53,430 nucleotides of DNA, taken from Protostelium mycophagum. Its lineage: Eukaryota > Evosea > Variosea > Protosteliida > Protosteliaceae. This document shows positions 1-9,469 of the stretch, in pieces. Under the pieces are notes generated by a model. It was not told where the DNA came from. It was given only the letters and a program-made list of their open reading frames with translations, and ran no database searches. The stretch spans positions 1 through 53,430 of the forward strand of contig MZNV01001149.1 in NCBI GenBank assembly GCA_002081555.1, written 5' to 3'. The position numbers and the translations under genes are program-made. Numbering within the stretch: the first letter of the stretch is position 1; the number at the start of each line of letters is the position of its first letter.

Positions 1-193
1 TTTTCATATTATATCTACTTGTTTTTTATTTTCATAATTGTTTTATTCAAATATAGGAATTCTGAATCAACAAAAGGATTTCTCTGCAAAAATCAAAGAA
101 AAAAGTTTATTCTATTTTTTCCTCAAGAGCCACTAAAAATAATTATAAGCCAAAATTTTGAATTGTTGCATTGTAGCAGGTGACCATCTTACA

Positions 194-358
194 TCAAGTG
201 GGATTTTGATATGTGATAGTGCCACCTGTTTGGCATCCTGTACAGTTGTTTTTACTATTGGCATGTTTCACTTCCACTGTAGGATAAAACAATTCTCTGG
301 GAGTCACAACCTTAGTGGATGCAGACTTTGGGACTTGAACCATCTTGCTTGTAGACAT
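194..358 (-). CDS. small unrecognised ORF with a CxxC pair
   Basis: A 54-codon frame begins with ATG (MSTSKMVQVPKS) and ends TGA. It contains Asn-Cys-Thr-Gly-Cys near the C terminus. It is not recognised. It lies in the AT-rich left region between other short minus-strand frames, so it may be a fragment of a decayed element. No splice evidence or promoter was seen. Confidence 0.2.
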   Translation of the reverse strand: MSTSKMVQVPKSASTKVVTPRELFYPTVEVKHANSKNNCTGCQTGGTITYQNPT

Positions 359-915
359 TTTGTTTGTGGCCAAAAAAAGAAATTAATGAATGCTTTATTT
401 TTTAGCACAACTGCACCTAGTAACGCTACAGCATCAAGATCTATGAGTGGCATACTCAGAGACTGCCCTATCAATTTAACAGCACCTGTATCTGCATCAA
501 CTGTGTGATCTATATATGCCTTTTGATACCATCAAATTCATGCGCCATAAACTGTGATCAAGTCACAAGCATCTTAGTACTGTTGTCACCACAGACTTCA
601 ATTCATGGCCAACACCTTCTGCAGAATGTTGTATAGTGGTCAAACTTTGGTTTGCAGCATATTCTAGCCACTAGTAGCGGTCTTGGCCGCAAAATTTGCT
701 ACAAAATGGCTCAAATGCTTTGCTATATTGTTGGTTTGTGTTGATTGTTAACAAGAAATTGCTATATGTGTTGGTACAGCTAAGCTTCTTTGCCTTAGGC
801 ACATTAGCCATATTAGGGTCAGCCATGTTTAATTTTGTGATGACAACTGGCAGCATCTCTATATCATGTAGGATATTTTATACATCTCACTATACATGTT
901 TGTAAGCAAAACTCT

Positions 916-1143
916 TTAGGTATTTGTAGTTTGTTGAGTAACCAATTTGCTATCTGCTTCAATAGCAAAATTAGGCACAAATTCAACATCCAAATTTGCA
1001 GTGGCTTTTAGCAAACCATATGTTCCAAGCCCCTTCACAAACAACTTTTCAGCCTCAGCAGCAAGGATTGATGCAGTTATATAGAAACAATTAGAAAATT
1101 CAGATCCTTCAGGTGTGTTATAAATCTGACAATTATGAAACAT
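916..1143 (-). CDS. unrecognised 75-codon open frame, probably a fragment
   Basis: The frame starts MFHNCQIYNTPEGSEF and continues through a stretch rich in Ala, Val and Leu before a stop. Composition looks protein-like rather than random, and a second open minus-strand frame (671-856) follows it downstream. I recognise no family. It could be one piece of an old inserted element whose frame has been lost, or spurious. Confidence 0.2.
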   Translation of the reverse strand: MFHNCQIYNTPEGSEFSNCFYITASILAAEAEKLFVKGLGTYGLLKATANLDVEFVPNFAIEADSKLVTQQTTNT

Positions 1144-1786
1144 TAAGGATATCTTTCATGCTGAACAGAGACCTATCAGAATAATGTCAAAACAGCACAT
1201 TGATTATCACTATGCTGTGAAAGAGCTGAAGGAAATATTTGGTAAAATAATAGGAGAAGATTATTTGTGTAGAGATAATGTACAAGAAGCTTTTCAATTA
1301 TAGGTAACAAATATATTGTTGAGGGCTTTCCAAATCCCCATTTTGAAGCTATTTTTAGTTAAAAATGTTTAAATACATCTTTACCTGCTAGTTTGATCTG
1401 ATCAATTAATGACAGACATGCTGTATCTAAAGGATTATCATCAAAGGCAGGTGTTTGTGTTGCCGTACTGTAAAAAAGATCCAAAATTTAACAACAGAAC
1501 CTGTACTTGATGGTATATTCAGTGTTCATTGATTTTCTGCTCAAGGTTCATATCTTTATAAAAATATTTGAACTTATTACAAACAGGAACTAGCGCCATT
1601 GAGAATTTCAACAACATACATGGATTTCTGAAACCTTGTTTTACATCAATCACAACCAGAGAAACGTTAGAAATGACAATTGGCAATCTATAATCAGAAC
1701 AGAAAGTAAAAAATGTTTATTTAACAATGACAGTGGATTCCTTTGAATAGATAAACTACAGTGTAAAAGCACCCCCTAAATAGACA

Positions 1787-2026
1787 ATGACAGACATTAT
1801 AATAGAGGGTTTCAGACCTAAAACTGCTGATCATATCTAGTCTAAGAAAGACGAGGTGGCCCTAAAAGAGATCTTTAACAGTTTGAAGTTAAAAGAGACC
1901 CATATACACACTCTAGATCCCTATCATTGGGTGTCTCATCACAGATTTGATGGTCATATCAGCAAGAAGGCTATCAGAAAGAAGATTAATGAGATTATCT
2001 ATGGTTGCTCACAATCTACAATATAA
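1787..2026 (+). pseudogene. 79-codon frame interrupted by one in-frame TAG
   Basis: Reading from ATG at 1787 the frame stays open to TAA at 2024-2026 except for a single TAG at 1838-1840. The part after the stop is Lys/His/Ile-rich and protein-like (HTLDPYHWVSHHRFDGHISK). The product is not recognised. A single interrupting stop in an otherwise open frame suggests recent inactivation or a fragment. Chance is possible in AT-rich DNA. Confidence 0.25.
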
Positions 2027-2936
2027 ATTAACTTAAGCTAAAACAAGAGAATTTCATCTATTAAGTTTTAACTTGATTATCCATTTTGATAAAACACATT
2101 TTCAGATGCTGAACAAATTGATTTGTAGTTACAACACAACTATAATAATGAATAAATACATAAACAAGCATTTGAGAAACATTTCATTTTTCCTACAATT
2201 CTACAGTTTAAAATCAAATTTTAATGTTCACTTGAATTATTGGAGTTAAAATTTTAAAGCCGCATTGGTTCTTGTTGATGAAATTGTGTTAGTTAATCTA
2301 GTTGTTTAGTTGATTGGTTTGAATGGACAAGTAAACCTTATATGCGCAATTTATATTGGCTCAGTTTACCTCCTTTTTTGTACAGCATTAGTAATAGATT
2401 CTCTCCATCCTAGCAGTACCTTTTTGGATAATATAGTATTGTTAAGTATCTATCTAAGGACTTCCTGTCTGTTGGGGTTAAGGTGTGTGAGTAATTCATT
2501 GGTGATTCTGTTTTTGCAGGCGCTTTTTTTCTTTTTTTTTAAATGCTTGAGTTTCTTTTGGAGAGTCTGCAGCTTTCAAAGAGGAAAAAATTCTATCTTT
2601 CCCTTGAAAAAAATATAATAAGCCAAAAAATTAAATTGAAGGAATTTATCTATATGTCCTACTTCTGCTTTGTAGATGTAGCAAAAGTAGGTGTCTGTGT
2701 GATAGCCTTTTTGGTGCTTGAAAGGACATTTTTGAGAAAAACTCAAACTTATCAAAATTTCCTTCAGATGTTGACAAGCTCCCAGAGTCTTTTCCACTTT
2801 TTTCTGAGTTTTTGGATCCTTTTCGTGCAAAACTGAGCTCCGAACGGCTTCCGACACAAACCGGGTCAATTCTAAATTTGGTTGATCAAAAATACAAAGG
2901 AGACAGCTTATTTTTCCAAACGAACACAACCAAACG
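2027..2936. other. intergenic AT-rich stretch, no gene recognised
   Basis: This stretch contains poly-pyrimidine runs (a T-run near 2521-2540) and overlapping open frames on both strands with low-complexity, hydrophobic translations. None looks like a real protein. Base composition shifts toward the higher GC of the rest of the window at about 2830-2950. Confidence 0.4.
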
Positions 2937-3110
2937 ATGACACACACAAGCATCAGAAGACAACCGAGGGCATTACCGGTCAAGAGGCGGCTCTTCACAA
3001 AGGAAACAGTGGACCACACTCAGCTTCTTAAGCAGTTAAAGAGGGAGAATCAAGCTATCTCAGACAGATTCTTCGACCGATATATGATAATCGAAAGCTT
3101 AAGAGAATGA
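2937..3110 (+). CDS. small basic protein, hypothetical (57 aa)
   Basis: Single-exon frame from ATG 2937 to TGA 3108-3110. The N-terminal half is Arg/Lys-rich (IRRQPRALPVKRRLF). The C-terminal half alternates charged and hydrophobic residues (TQLLKQLKRENQAIS) as in an amphipathic helix or short coiled coil. A canonical AATAAA lies at 3185-3190, about 75 nt past the stop, fitting a 3' end before the next gene. No family is recognised. The charge pattern and the polyadenylation signal make it more likely real than the neighbouring frames. Confidence 0.45.
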   Translation: MTHTSIRRQPRALPVKRRLFTKETVDHTQLLKQLKRENQAISDRFFDRYMIIESLRE

Positions 3111-3367
3111 TTTCCCATCGTGTAAAGACCGTTCCGATTGGCTCTGGGCGGATGTAATAAGGAGATGTAAATTTTAGAATGCAGAATAAAGATGTTGAGC
3201 GGCCGTCAGCCACTTGAAAGGTGCAATTCTTCTGCCTTCTAATTTACAAAGTCGTGATTAACTGTTAAATGTGTCCGGACTGTAGAAGGGTTCGCACATT
3301 TGTGCCCTCCAGAGCCACCCTCCAACTCACATCCTTTCATTCAGTGCCAGTGTACCACCGAGTGAAG
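3111..3367. other. short intergenic region with AATAAA signal
   Basis: It contains the polyadenylation signal AATAAA at 3185-3190 for the small upstream gene, and presumably the promoter and leader of the ZZ gene. No other coding potential is seen. Confidence 0.4.
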
Positions 3368-4194
3368 ATGGCAGAGCAGTCAGCCGTTCAACATCAGGCA
3401 TATTGTGATGGTTGTGGGTGCAATCCAATTGTTGGTATCAGGCACAGATGCGAGACTTGTCCTGATTATGATCTTTGTTCATCATGTTTCGCCACAAAAG
3501 ATACGGTGATCTAAACAGAGAAGAGACAAAATGATTAACTTTCGACAGATACACACAAACCCACAACATAATTTTCGAGACATCACTACAGCAGAGCTGA
3601 TACTGCCACAGACTTTCTCTCTGGAGGTGAAGTTTGGAAAACTTTGGACTTCATTTTTTGCTCTGACTCTTAATTCGGCTCATCAGTCCTAAGTTTCGAT
3701 TAGTTAGACCCTAACTTTCGTCATTCTGCCTACTGCGACCACTGTAAAGCCACAATCATGGGGTTGCGTTACAAATGTAACGAATGTGCAAACTATGATC
3801 TGTGTCTCAATTGTATCAAACTGAAAGACACTGTGCATGCTGGGCATACTTTCACGGCAATGGACAAAAACTCTTATCCAGCAAGGTGATATTATCAACT
3901 TTGTACAGACCCCAAACGACTCTCCTGCGCCTCTGAACAAGTCATCTCTGCCTTCTTCAGACAATTTTTCTGGATTTGTCATGTCAGTCTTGTCGCATTC
4001 GCCATGATGATCGTGGCTTCTTTATGTGTCTTCCGTGTCAAACTGACGTATCCAGTGTCAGCAGAGAGAGATATTTCGGAAGGCCAGACGCCGGTCAGGG
4101 TGTCGACGTTCTGGTCAGCAAGCCGTCCATCGGCCCCCTCCACGGTGCCAGATTACGCCTGGAGAGGCAGCGAAGAGAAAAAACAAAAGCGTGA
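3368..4194 (+). CDS. ZZ-type zinc-finger protein, multi-exon
   Basis: Two ZZ fingers are visible. Exon 1 (ATG 3368) gives CDGCGCNPIVGIRHRCETC followed by DYDLCSSC. A 43-nt intron (3506-3548, GTGATC...TTAACTTTCGACAG) joins it to HTNPQHNFRDI, the usual ZZ C-terminal strand. A second intron (3627-3703) leads to the second finger, CDHCKATIMGLRYKCNEC plus NYDLCLNC. After a donor at 3896 the structure is uncertain. One frame around 3975-4040 gives a third C-x2-C-x11-C-x2-C arrangement (CQSC...CLPC) and ends at TGA 4192-4194. ZZ domains bind Zn2+ and mediate protein contacts (p62/NBR1, dystrophin, ADA2 families). No partner domain such as PB1 is seen, so the role is open. The stop and last exon are tentative. 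Confidence 0.7.
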
Positions 4195-4331
4195 CAGATT
4201 TAAATTCTTTTTATTCATTTTCTCGTGAATATTTTTCAAATGTGGAAATCCTTCTAAAAATAGAACAGTGTCACTCTCAAAATTTACAAAACTTTGTTCT
4301 CATACAATGGAGATGATGTCATCTTGGTCCA

Positions 4332-7300
4332 TCATGCATCTCCTAGAATGGTAACTAAACTTGTGCTGTACACGTCAGCTTCGTTCTACAACGATGTAAA
4401 ACTCACGTTCACTTTTCTGTGGTATATCCTCTCTCTTGAGCAGGTTCGCATCTCTCTTGGCACTTTGAAAAAGTTTTTTTGCGTTGTAGATGGACCGTTT
4501 TCGAAGGGGGGAAAGAGAGACCTTGAGACATTGCGACGTGGCGGTGTCATGAACAGCTGAGATCTGACATGATTGACAGCTGAAGAGGATCAGACATGCT
4601 TCTACAACGAGGAAACTCACCGTTAGGAGACAGAAAAGACCGGTCTCTGTACTGATTGGTGTTTGCTTTGTGCGGTGAGGAATCTGCCTGAGGAATGTGA
4701 ATTTCAGCGGAATTTCCGATGAGGTTACCTTGGTGATTCTGGCAGGCGAATTCAGAATGCTTTGCCAATCTACAACTCTCTTCTTCTTTAGAGGTTCGCT
4801 CATGCACCTCACCGTCATGACAGGTTTGGGTGGCGTCGTGAAGTTCAACTTGCGCGTTGTAGAGACAGTCTTTTTTGGAGTTGTAGACGGAGGGTTATTT
4901 TGGATTGTAGAGGGTGTCTTCTTCGGTGTCAACATGACGTTACTTTGCGTTGGCGTCTTTTTGGGCGTTGTAAAGGAGAGTCTTCTTGGCGTTCGTGTCG
5001 ACGGGGTCTTTTTTGCTGGAGTTTTTCTGGGCGATTCTTTGATGAATGCACGTACAGTTGGTATTTTGGGTATTTTAGGCATGCGGGGGTCATCGATATC
5101 AATCAATATATTGAAGAATTCAATGTCCTCTTCCTCCTCCTGTTGATGATAAGCCATTTTGGCCATAAAGAATTAATTTATTTGGGCTTTGATCACGTGA
5201 CATTGATTGAAAGAATCGTTTTACCTCTTCAGAATCTTGTATGGCAATAACATCATGCTTTCTCTTCATTTGAGGACCTGTTACGTGTCAATTCATCTAC
5301 TATGACGTTCTACAACTCACTCTGTGTCAGCTCTATTATTTCTGATGTAGGGGATGAGAGCAGTTGGACACTGTCAGATCCATCCGAAAAGACATCCTCT
5401 TCATCTGTGCCCTCAATGTCGACAAAAGATTCGTCGACATTTTTGGTGGGAATCCGCCTGGGGGATTTGGTCGGGGTCATGTTGGTTCTGTTTACAACGA
5501 GACGATTTTGTGCTAGTGTGTCTGCAGGTTCAGCTTCAGTGATGAGATCGTCAGTTGTGGACCACCACGGCCTGTTCTCCTCTTCCAACCGAGCTGTGAA
5601 GTGTCAAGAGATGACATCAGTCTTATCAATATGTAAATATTCACACCTGAACGTTTTACAGGTGACATTGAAATATGCTTCTGCACCTTCTTCGAAGGTT
5701 TCCGCAAGGTCAAACCTCTCTCTTCAAGGTCTAACCTGCCAGTCACGTGACTTTTGACGATCTGGAAAGTCTGGTCCCTTCTGGCCGCTGTGCGTTTTGA
5801 CGACATTTCAGCCGCACTTCCCTCTATCTCCTCGTCTGAGTCACAGTTAAAATCGTAAGCGCTCTGCAAAAAATCAGCAACTTTTATATATTTATTTTGT
5901 TTCTCGATGAACTAAACGGATTATCACACACGAACTTCTCACCATGATCTTTTGCCTTTTACGAGGAGTGACCACTTTTTTCGTTGTAGATGGCGACATG
6001 TTCAATTTGACGGGGCTGCACACAGTCCTGCTGAGGTTTCTCTTCGGTGTCATCGGTGAGCTCTGTGCGAAAACGCTCTTCTGTCGCGTTGTAGAGGGGG
6101 TCATGATTTTACTTGGGGTGGGGCTGTTTTTCTGCCCAGAACCGAGGGGGAGGCTCATGAAACTGCTGTTCAGGGAGTTTGGATGAGCGTTTTCGGAGTT
6201 TTGTCTCGGAGTTTTAAAAGAGAAAGAGTCTTGTGTGGCAAACTCAAGGGCAATCTTTTCGGCCGGAACTTTCTCGGAAGATTCTAAAAAGGATTTGATG
6301 ACATTTTGGCTCCATGCTGAGTCGGTGGAAGGTAGAGGGGTGAGTGCAACTACAACGGGACGAGTTATAACTGTGAAATTTCAGTGAAAATTCACAAAAG
6401 TCCTGAGGGCTCCTCACATATTTCTGATCGAGCTGTGGTTCGGACAGAGAGTACTTCTTTGCGAGGTAACGCGCCTAAAAATGTCAATTTGACAGTCATT
6501 AGTATCACATCTCACTTTTGAATTTTGACATCCCAATATCGTTTATGGACGGACATGATAAAAAATTGGCGTATACCAAATTCTTCAATCCTGTAAAAAA
6601 ACATCAGGAAATTCTTCTCGATTATAATGAATTTCTTATGTTTTTTTTGGTCACACAAGATTTCCTCGGATTTCAGCAGCCGGTACCACCAGACGAGTGT
6701 GATGTAAAGAACAAAGACTCACTCGGTAAATACGTGCTGAGTGATTTGTTTGTGATTGATGTGGAGGCGAGATACAGATTCTGAAGCCGGCTGAGGGAGA
6801 CCTTCGTCTTTGTCGTGCCAGAGAGTACGGCCAGTGTTGCGTCAGATATTCTTGTTTTGGAGAGGTTCAGCTTTTCCAAAAGGATAAAATCTGAACACAT
6901 CAATTTTTTCATTTGGTCACTCCAGATCAAAAATAAAAGCACTTACTCAGAAGGTTTTGAGTGGAGGAATCTGTTATGTTGTTCCCTGATATATCCAAGT
7001 CTCGCAGAGACGGCAGCTCTGATTCAGATTAAAATGATAAAATCTTGTCGATATCGATTTACCCTGCATCTTTTGGAGACCATCGTCGTTCAATTTAGTT
7101 CGACTTAAATCCAACTTACGAAGTTGTTTTAGCCCTGTTTGTATTCATTTTTATGTACATACTCACACACATTTGTGAACCCACCATTTAAGAAGCGGAC
7201 AGACACAGAATCGAAGGTCTGTAGTCCAGAAAAATTAAGAGACAGAAGGCCGTGGAAAACTGTAACTTTCTGCAGATTTTGATTGGTCATTTTCCATGTT

Positions 7301-7503
7301 CGAGCGTCGATCAGTGCATGTAGATCGCTCTTCCTCAATTTGGATAAGAGATCTATGATATGGTAGTTTAGATGGCCCTGACTATGGAGTGACTCTATCA
7401 AACTCCTCAGTTCATCTCGTGATAAGGACTCAACACGCTCTTCTATTGCAGTACCATTGTTCAATTCTTGAGAATGTTCCCACAGGAGGTGAGCGAGGTC
7501 CAT
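4332..7503 (-). CDS. leucine-rich-repeat protein with long Ser/Thr-Pro-rich basic tail
   Basis: The first in-frame ATG is at 7503 (MDLAHLLWEHSQELNNG). A helical N-terminal part is followed by LRRs of ribonuclease-inhibitor/AMN1 type over several exons: LRKLDLSRTKLNDDGLQKM, LPSLRDLDISGNNITDSS, LEKLNLSKTRISDATL. Splice phases then join it to a long disordered basic region full of minimal proline-directed sites (TPSK, SPMTPKR, MSPVKRS, TPTKSPRR, and many TPKKTP repeats) plus acidic patches. The last exons give LKVSLSPLRKRSIYNAKKL and end SERDA with TGA at 4332-4334. Two introns near the 3' end (one at 4343-4406) carry the CGTTGTAG motif close to the donor. The tail resembles a heavily CDK-phosphorylated nuclear or chromosomal protein (inference). 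I know no family with this exact architecture. The minus-strand exon chain was followed by phase, but exact borders are hand-made. Confidence 0.6.
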
Positions 7504-7635
7504 GTTTTGAAGAATGATCGCTTGTGGCGGCAAAAATCAGATTCGAGGAAGTCCTTCCCGCCAAAATATCATAATTTAAAATCCGCGGCTCTGCCTGACT
7601 TGTAAAAGAAGACTCTTCATATTAAATAACTTCAT

Positions 7636-7902
7636 TTAGAGGATGTTGCAGTGGCATCCAGCTCCGGCACCGCAGAGGTTGCAGCTACCACCGCAGCCAC
7701 CGTGCATGCCCATAGACAGTTGGACCTTAGATCCGTCCGCCAATTGTTCGTCGTCGGCCAGTATCTTTCCATCCAGGATGATGTTTTGGTGATAGGTTGG
7801 GATTCCCTTCAGAGATAAGATCTGGGTCTTGACCTCTTGAACATTTGAGGCCTCGACGTTAAGGACCTCTCCAGTGGAGACAGAAGTGATCTTGATAGCC
7901 AT
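7636..7902 (-). CDS. ubiquitin-like domain protein with Cys/Gly-rich C-terminal tail
   Basis: Single exon, 88 codons, ATG at 7900-7902. Residues 1-66 read as a beta-grasp ubiquitin-like fold: MAIKITSVSTGEVLNVEAS, then VKTQILSLKGIP, then NIILDGKILADDEQLADGS, the last matching the ubiquitin 'Q-LIFAGKQLEDG-TL' region. The end is MHGGCGGSCNLCGAGAGCHC followed by NIL. Its six cysteines in CGGSC, CNLC and CHC spacing resemble a metallothionein-like metal-binding tail. There is a GG at residues 69-70, but it is not C-terminal, so conjugation would need processing. The gene is head to head with the GT69 gene, 261 bp apart. Function is not known; a combined Ubl/metal-binding role is inference. Confidence 0.7.
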   Translation of the reverse strand: MAIKITSVSTGEVLNVEASNVQEVKTQILSLKGIPTYHQNIILDGKILADDEQLADGSKVQLSMGMHGGCGGSCNLCGAGAGCHCNIL

Positions 7903-8163
7903 TTTGTAGTCGTTGATGTGTTGTGTTTCGTGATTCTGAGATGATCAAGGCGAAAGGGGCAGAAATCAGACGAGATCTCTGAGGATTACGTAGGCTGATT
8001 ATTCGCTTGAGAATTCGATCCATCTACAACAATCTCAAGATTAAGATCATCTTGACAGAAAAGGTGAATTTCTGGAGGACAGTTTCAATCTAATTTTATT
8101 ATCGTTGTAGCCTGCGCATAAAAAATTATGTGAAGCCACATCTCGCCATCACACTCAGGAATC
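7903..8163. promoter_or_regulatory. divergent intergenic region, presumptive shared promoter
   Basis: This 261-bp gap separates the start codons of the ubiquitin-like gene (minus) and the GT69 gene (plus), so both promoters must lie here. It contains one ATCTACAAC copy (about 8023) and one CGTTGTAG (8104-8111). No clear TATA box was identified. Confidence 0.4.
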
Positions 8164-9393
8164 ATGTTGGAAGTTAAGAAGCTTGTGCATAAGATCGATC
8201 GAAGGTTCATTTTCGCAATTGGAATCCTCTTCTTGGTGCTACTCGTGCTGAAGTTAATGAACACGTCTTCTTCAGTTAGTGGGACTCCAGCCCCAAAGCC
8301 CCAAGAGGATGTGGACATTTCATTTTTAGAGGCTCTCTTGGAGGAGAAAGGCCAAGCCTCAGGTCTCAAGGATATCAGTTGCCCAACGGTGAAATCAGGA
8401 GCATTTGACAAGTACGCTTCTCTAATGGACAAGCCACTGAAGATACTTTTCATGAGCAATGCCCACCAGTCACGAGCTGTGATTCCTTCACAATTTCGCG
8501 CAATGGTAGAAATGATGGGACTAATGAAGAAGGCCACTTTTGGGATATCCATGTATGAGAGCGGTTCTTCTGATGAAACAGGATGGTTCACCACTTACGG
8601 AGCCTCTAAAATTGCCGAACACTTCGGCATCCCAGATTCACGCCTCGCCACGCATTCGTCACGCTTTCAATGGAACATGGCAGGAGATAATCGTCTGACC
8701 AGTCTCGTCGCAGTCAGAAATGCCGCAATGGAGATCGTGTGGGAGAAGTCAGACACCCGTTACGACGTCATCCTCTTCTTCGACGACGTTTGGTTATGCT
8801 CTCGGGACTTTTTTGAAATGCTTTACCACCACATCGGCCAGGGAGCTCACATGAGCTGCGCAATGGATTGGCACTCAGAGAATCAATTTTTCGACCTTTG
8901 GGTCGGCAGAGACATCGCAGGAAATCTCTTCAGCCCGACAATCCACGAAGTCAAGAGAAAATGGCCAACCTCCCCCGACCGTCTCTTCGAGAAGCATCCC
9001 CCCTCACTGGCCCGGTACAAGCAAAGGCTACCTCTCCAAGTTTACGCCTGCTGGAATGGAATGGTTGCACTCAACCCCAAGCCATTCGAAGAAGGTCTTC
9101 GCTTTAGACGCGCGACAAGCCCGGAATGCATCGACAGTGAGGCTACCCGTGCCTGCAAGGACCTTTGGAAGTTGGGCTACAACAAAATTCAAGTCATTCC
9201 CACAGTAAATTTAGCCTACAACCTGGATATGGCGCGGTCAGTCCGTAACAAGAATTCTATTGAGTACATAGGTGGAGACCTGCCGGTAAAGATTGAATGG
9301 CAAGAGAAGGCCCCAGAGAAAGTGAGATGTATCCCTTTCAAAGACGGAGTGCACCACTGGGGCTCGAATGAATACACAGTTCCTCCAAACTAG
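8164..9393 (+). CDS. GT69-type (CAP59/CMT1-like) mannosyltransferase, type II membrane protein
   Basis: Uninterrupted 409-codon frame. A single hydrophobic anchor lies at residues 15-32 (FIFAIGILFLVLLVLKLM) after a basic N terminus, giving Golgi type II topology. The catalytic region matches the Cryptococcus CMT1/CAP59 family: KILFMSNAHQSRAVIPSQF, then AVRNAAMEIVW, then VILFFDDVWLCSRDFFEML with the DD pair at residues 207-208, then SCAMDWHSENQFFDLWVGRD, then YACWNGMVALNPKPF. Family members are GDP-mannose alpha-1,3-mannosyltransferases of capsule or cell-wall glycan synthesis; the substrate here is unknown. The gene has no introns while nearly all its neighbours do, and the family is mainly fungal, so lateral acquisition or retroposition is possible. 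Confidence 0.82.
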   Translation: MLEVKKLVHKIDRRFIFAIGILFLVLLVLKLMNTSSSVSGTPAPKPQEDVDISFLEALLEEKGQASGLKDISCPTVKSGAFDKYASLMDKPLKILFMSNAHQSRAVIPSQFRAMVEMMGLMKKATFGISMYESGSSDETGWFTTYGASKIAEHFGIPDSRLATHSSRFQWNMAGDNRLTSLVAVRNAAMEIVWEKSDTRYDVILFFDDVWLCSRDFFEMLYHHIGQGAHMSCAMDWHSENQFFDLWVGRDIAGNLFSPTIHEVKRKWPTSPDRLFEKHPPSLARYKQRLPLQVYACWNGMVALNPKPFEEGLRFRRATSPECIDSEATRACKDLWKLGYNKIQVIPTVNLAYNLDMARSVRNKNSIEYIGGDLPVKIEWQEKAPEKVRCIPFKDGVHHWGSNEYTVPPN

Positions 9394-9469
9394 AGGTCTG
9401 AAGGAACACAGATAAAATATATATAAATGTGTTTATAAAATTATTTTAGATGTCTTTACAAAAATATAT

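Larger units (their letters stand above)
1..2300. other. AT-rich gene-poor region with fragmentary reading frames
   Basis: This stretch is visibly richer in A+T than the gene-dense centre and has no recognisable multi-exon gene. It holds short open frames on both strands. On the minus strand there is a 75-codon frame at 916-1143, a 61-codon frame at 671-856 and a 54-codon Cys-containing frame at 194-358. On the plus strand there is a 39-codon frame at 1184-1303 and a frame broken by one TAG at 1787-2026. None was recognised. The pattern of several short, separately broken frames at low GC suggests a decayed mobile or virus-like insertion, or simply non-coding sequence; I cannot choose between them. 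Confidence 0.45.

Noticed and set aside
2310-2836. Hydrophobic plus-strand frames
   Set aside because: Low-complexity translation of T-rich DNA with no homology, and overlapping equally open minus-strand frame.
4697-5146. Plus-strand frame rich in Gly, Val and Phe
   Set aside because: Antisense shadow of the TPKK/TPSK repeat region of the minus-strand LRR gene.
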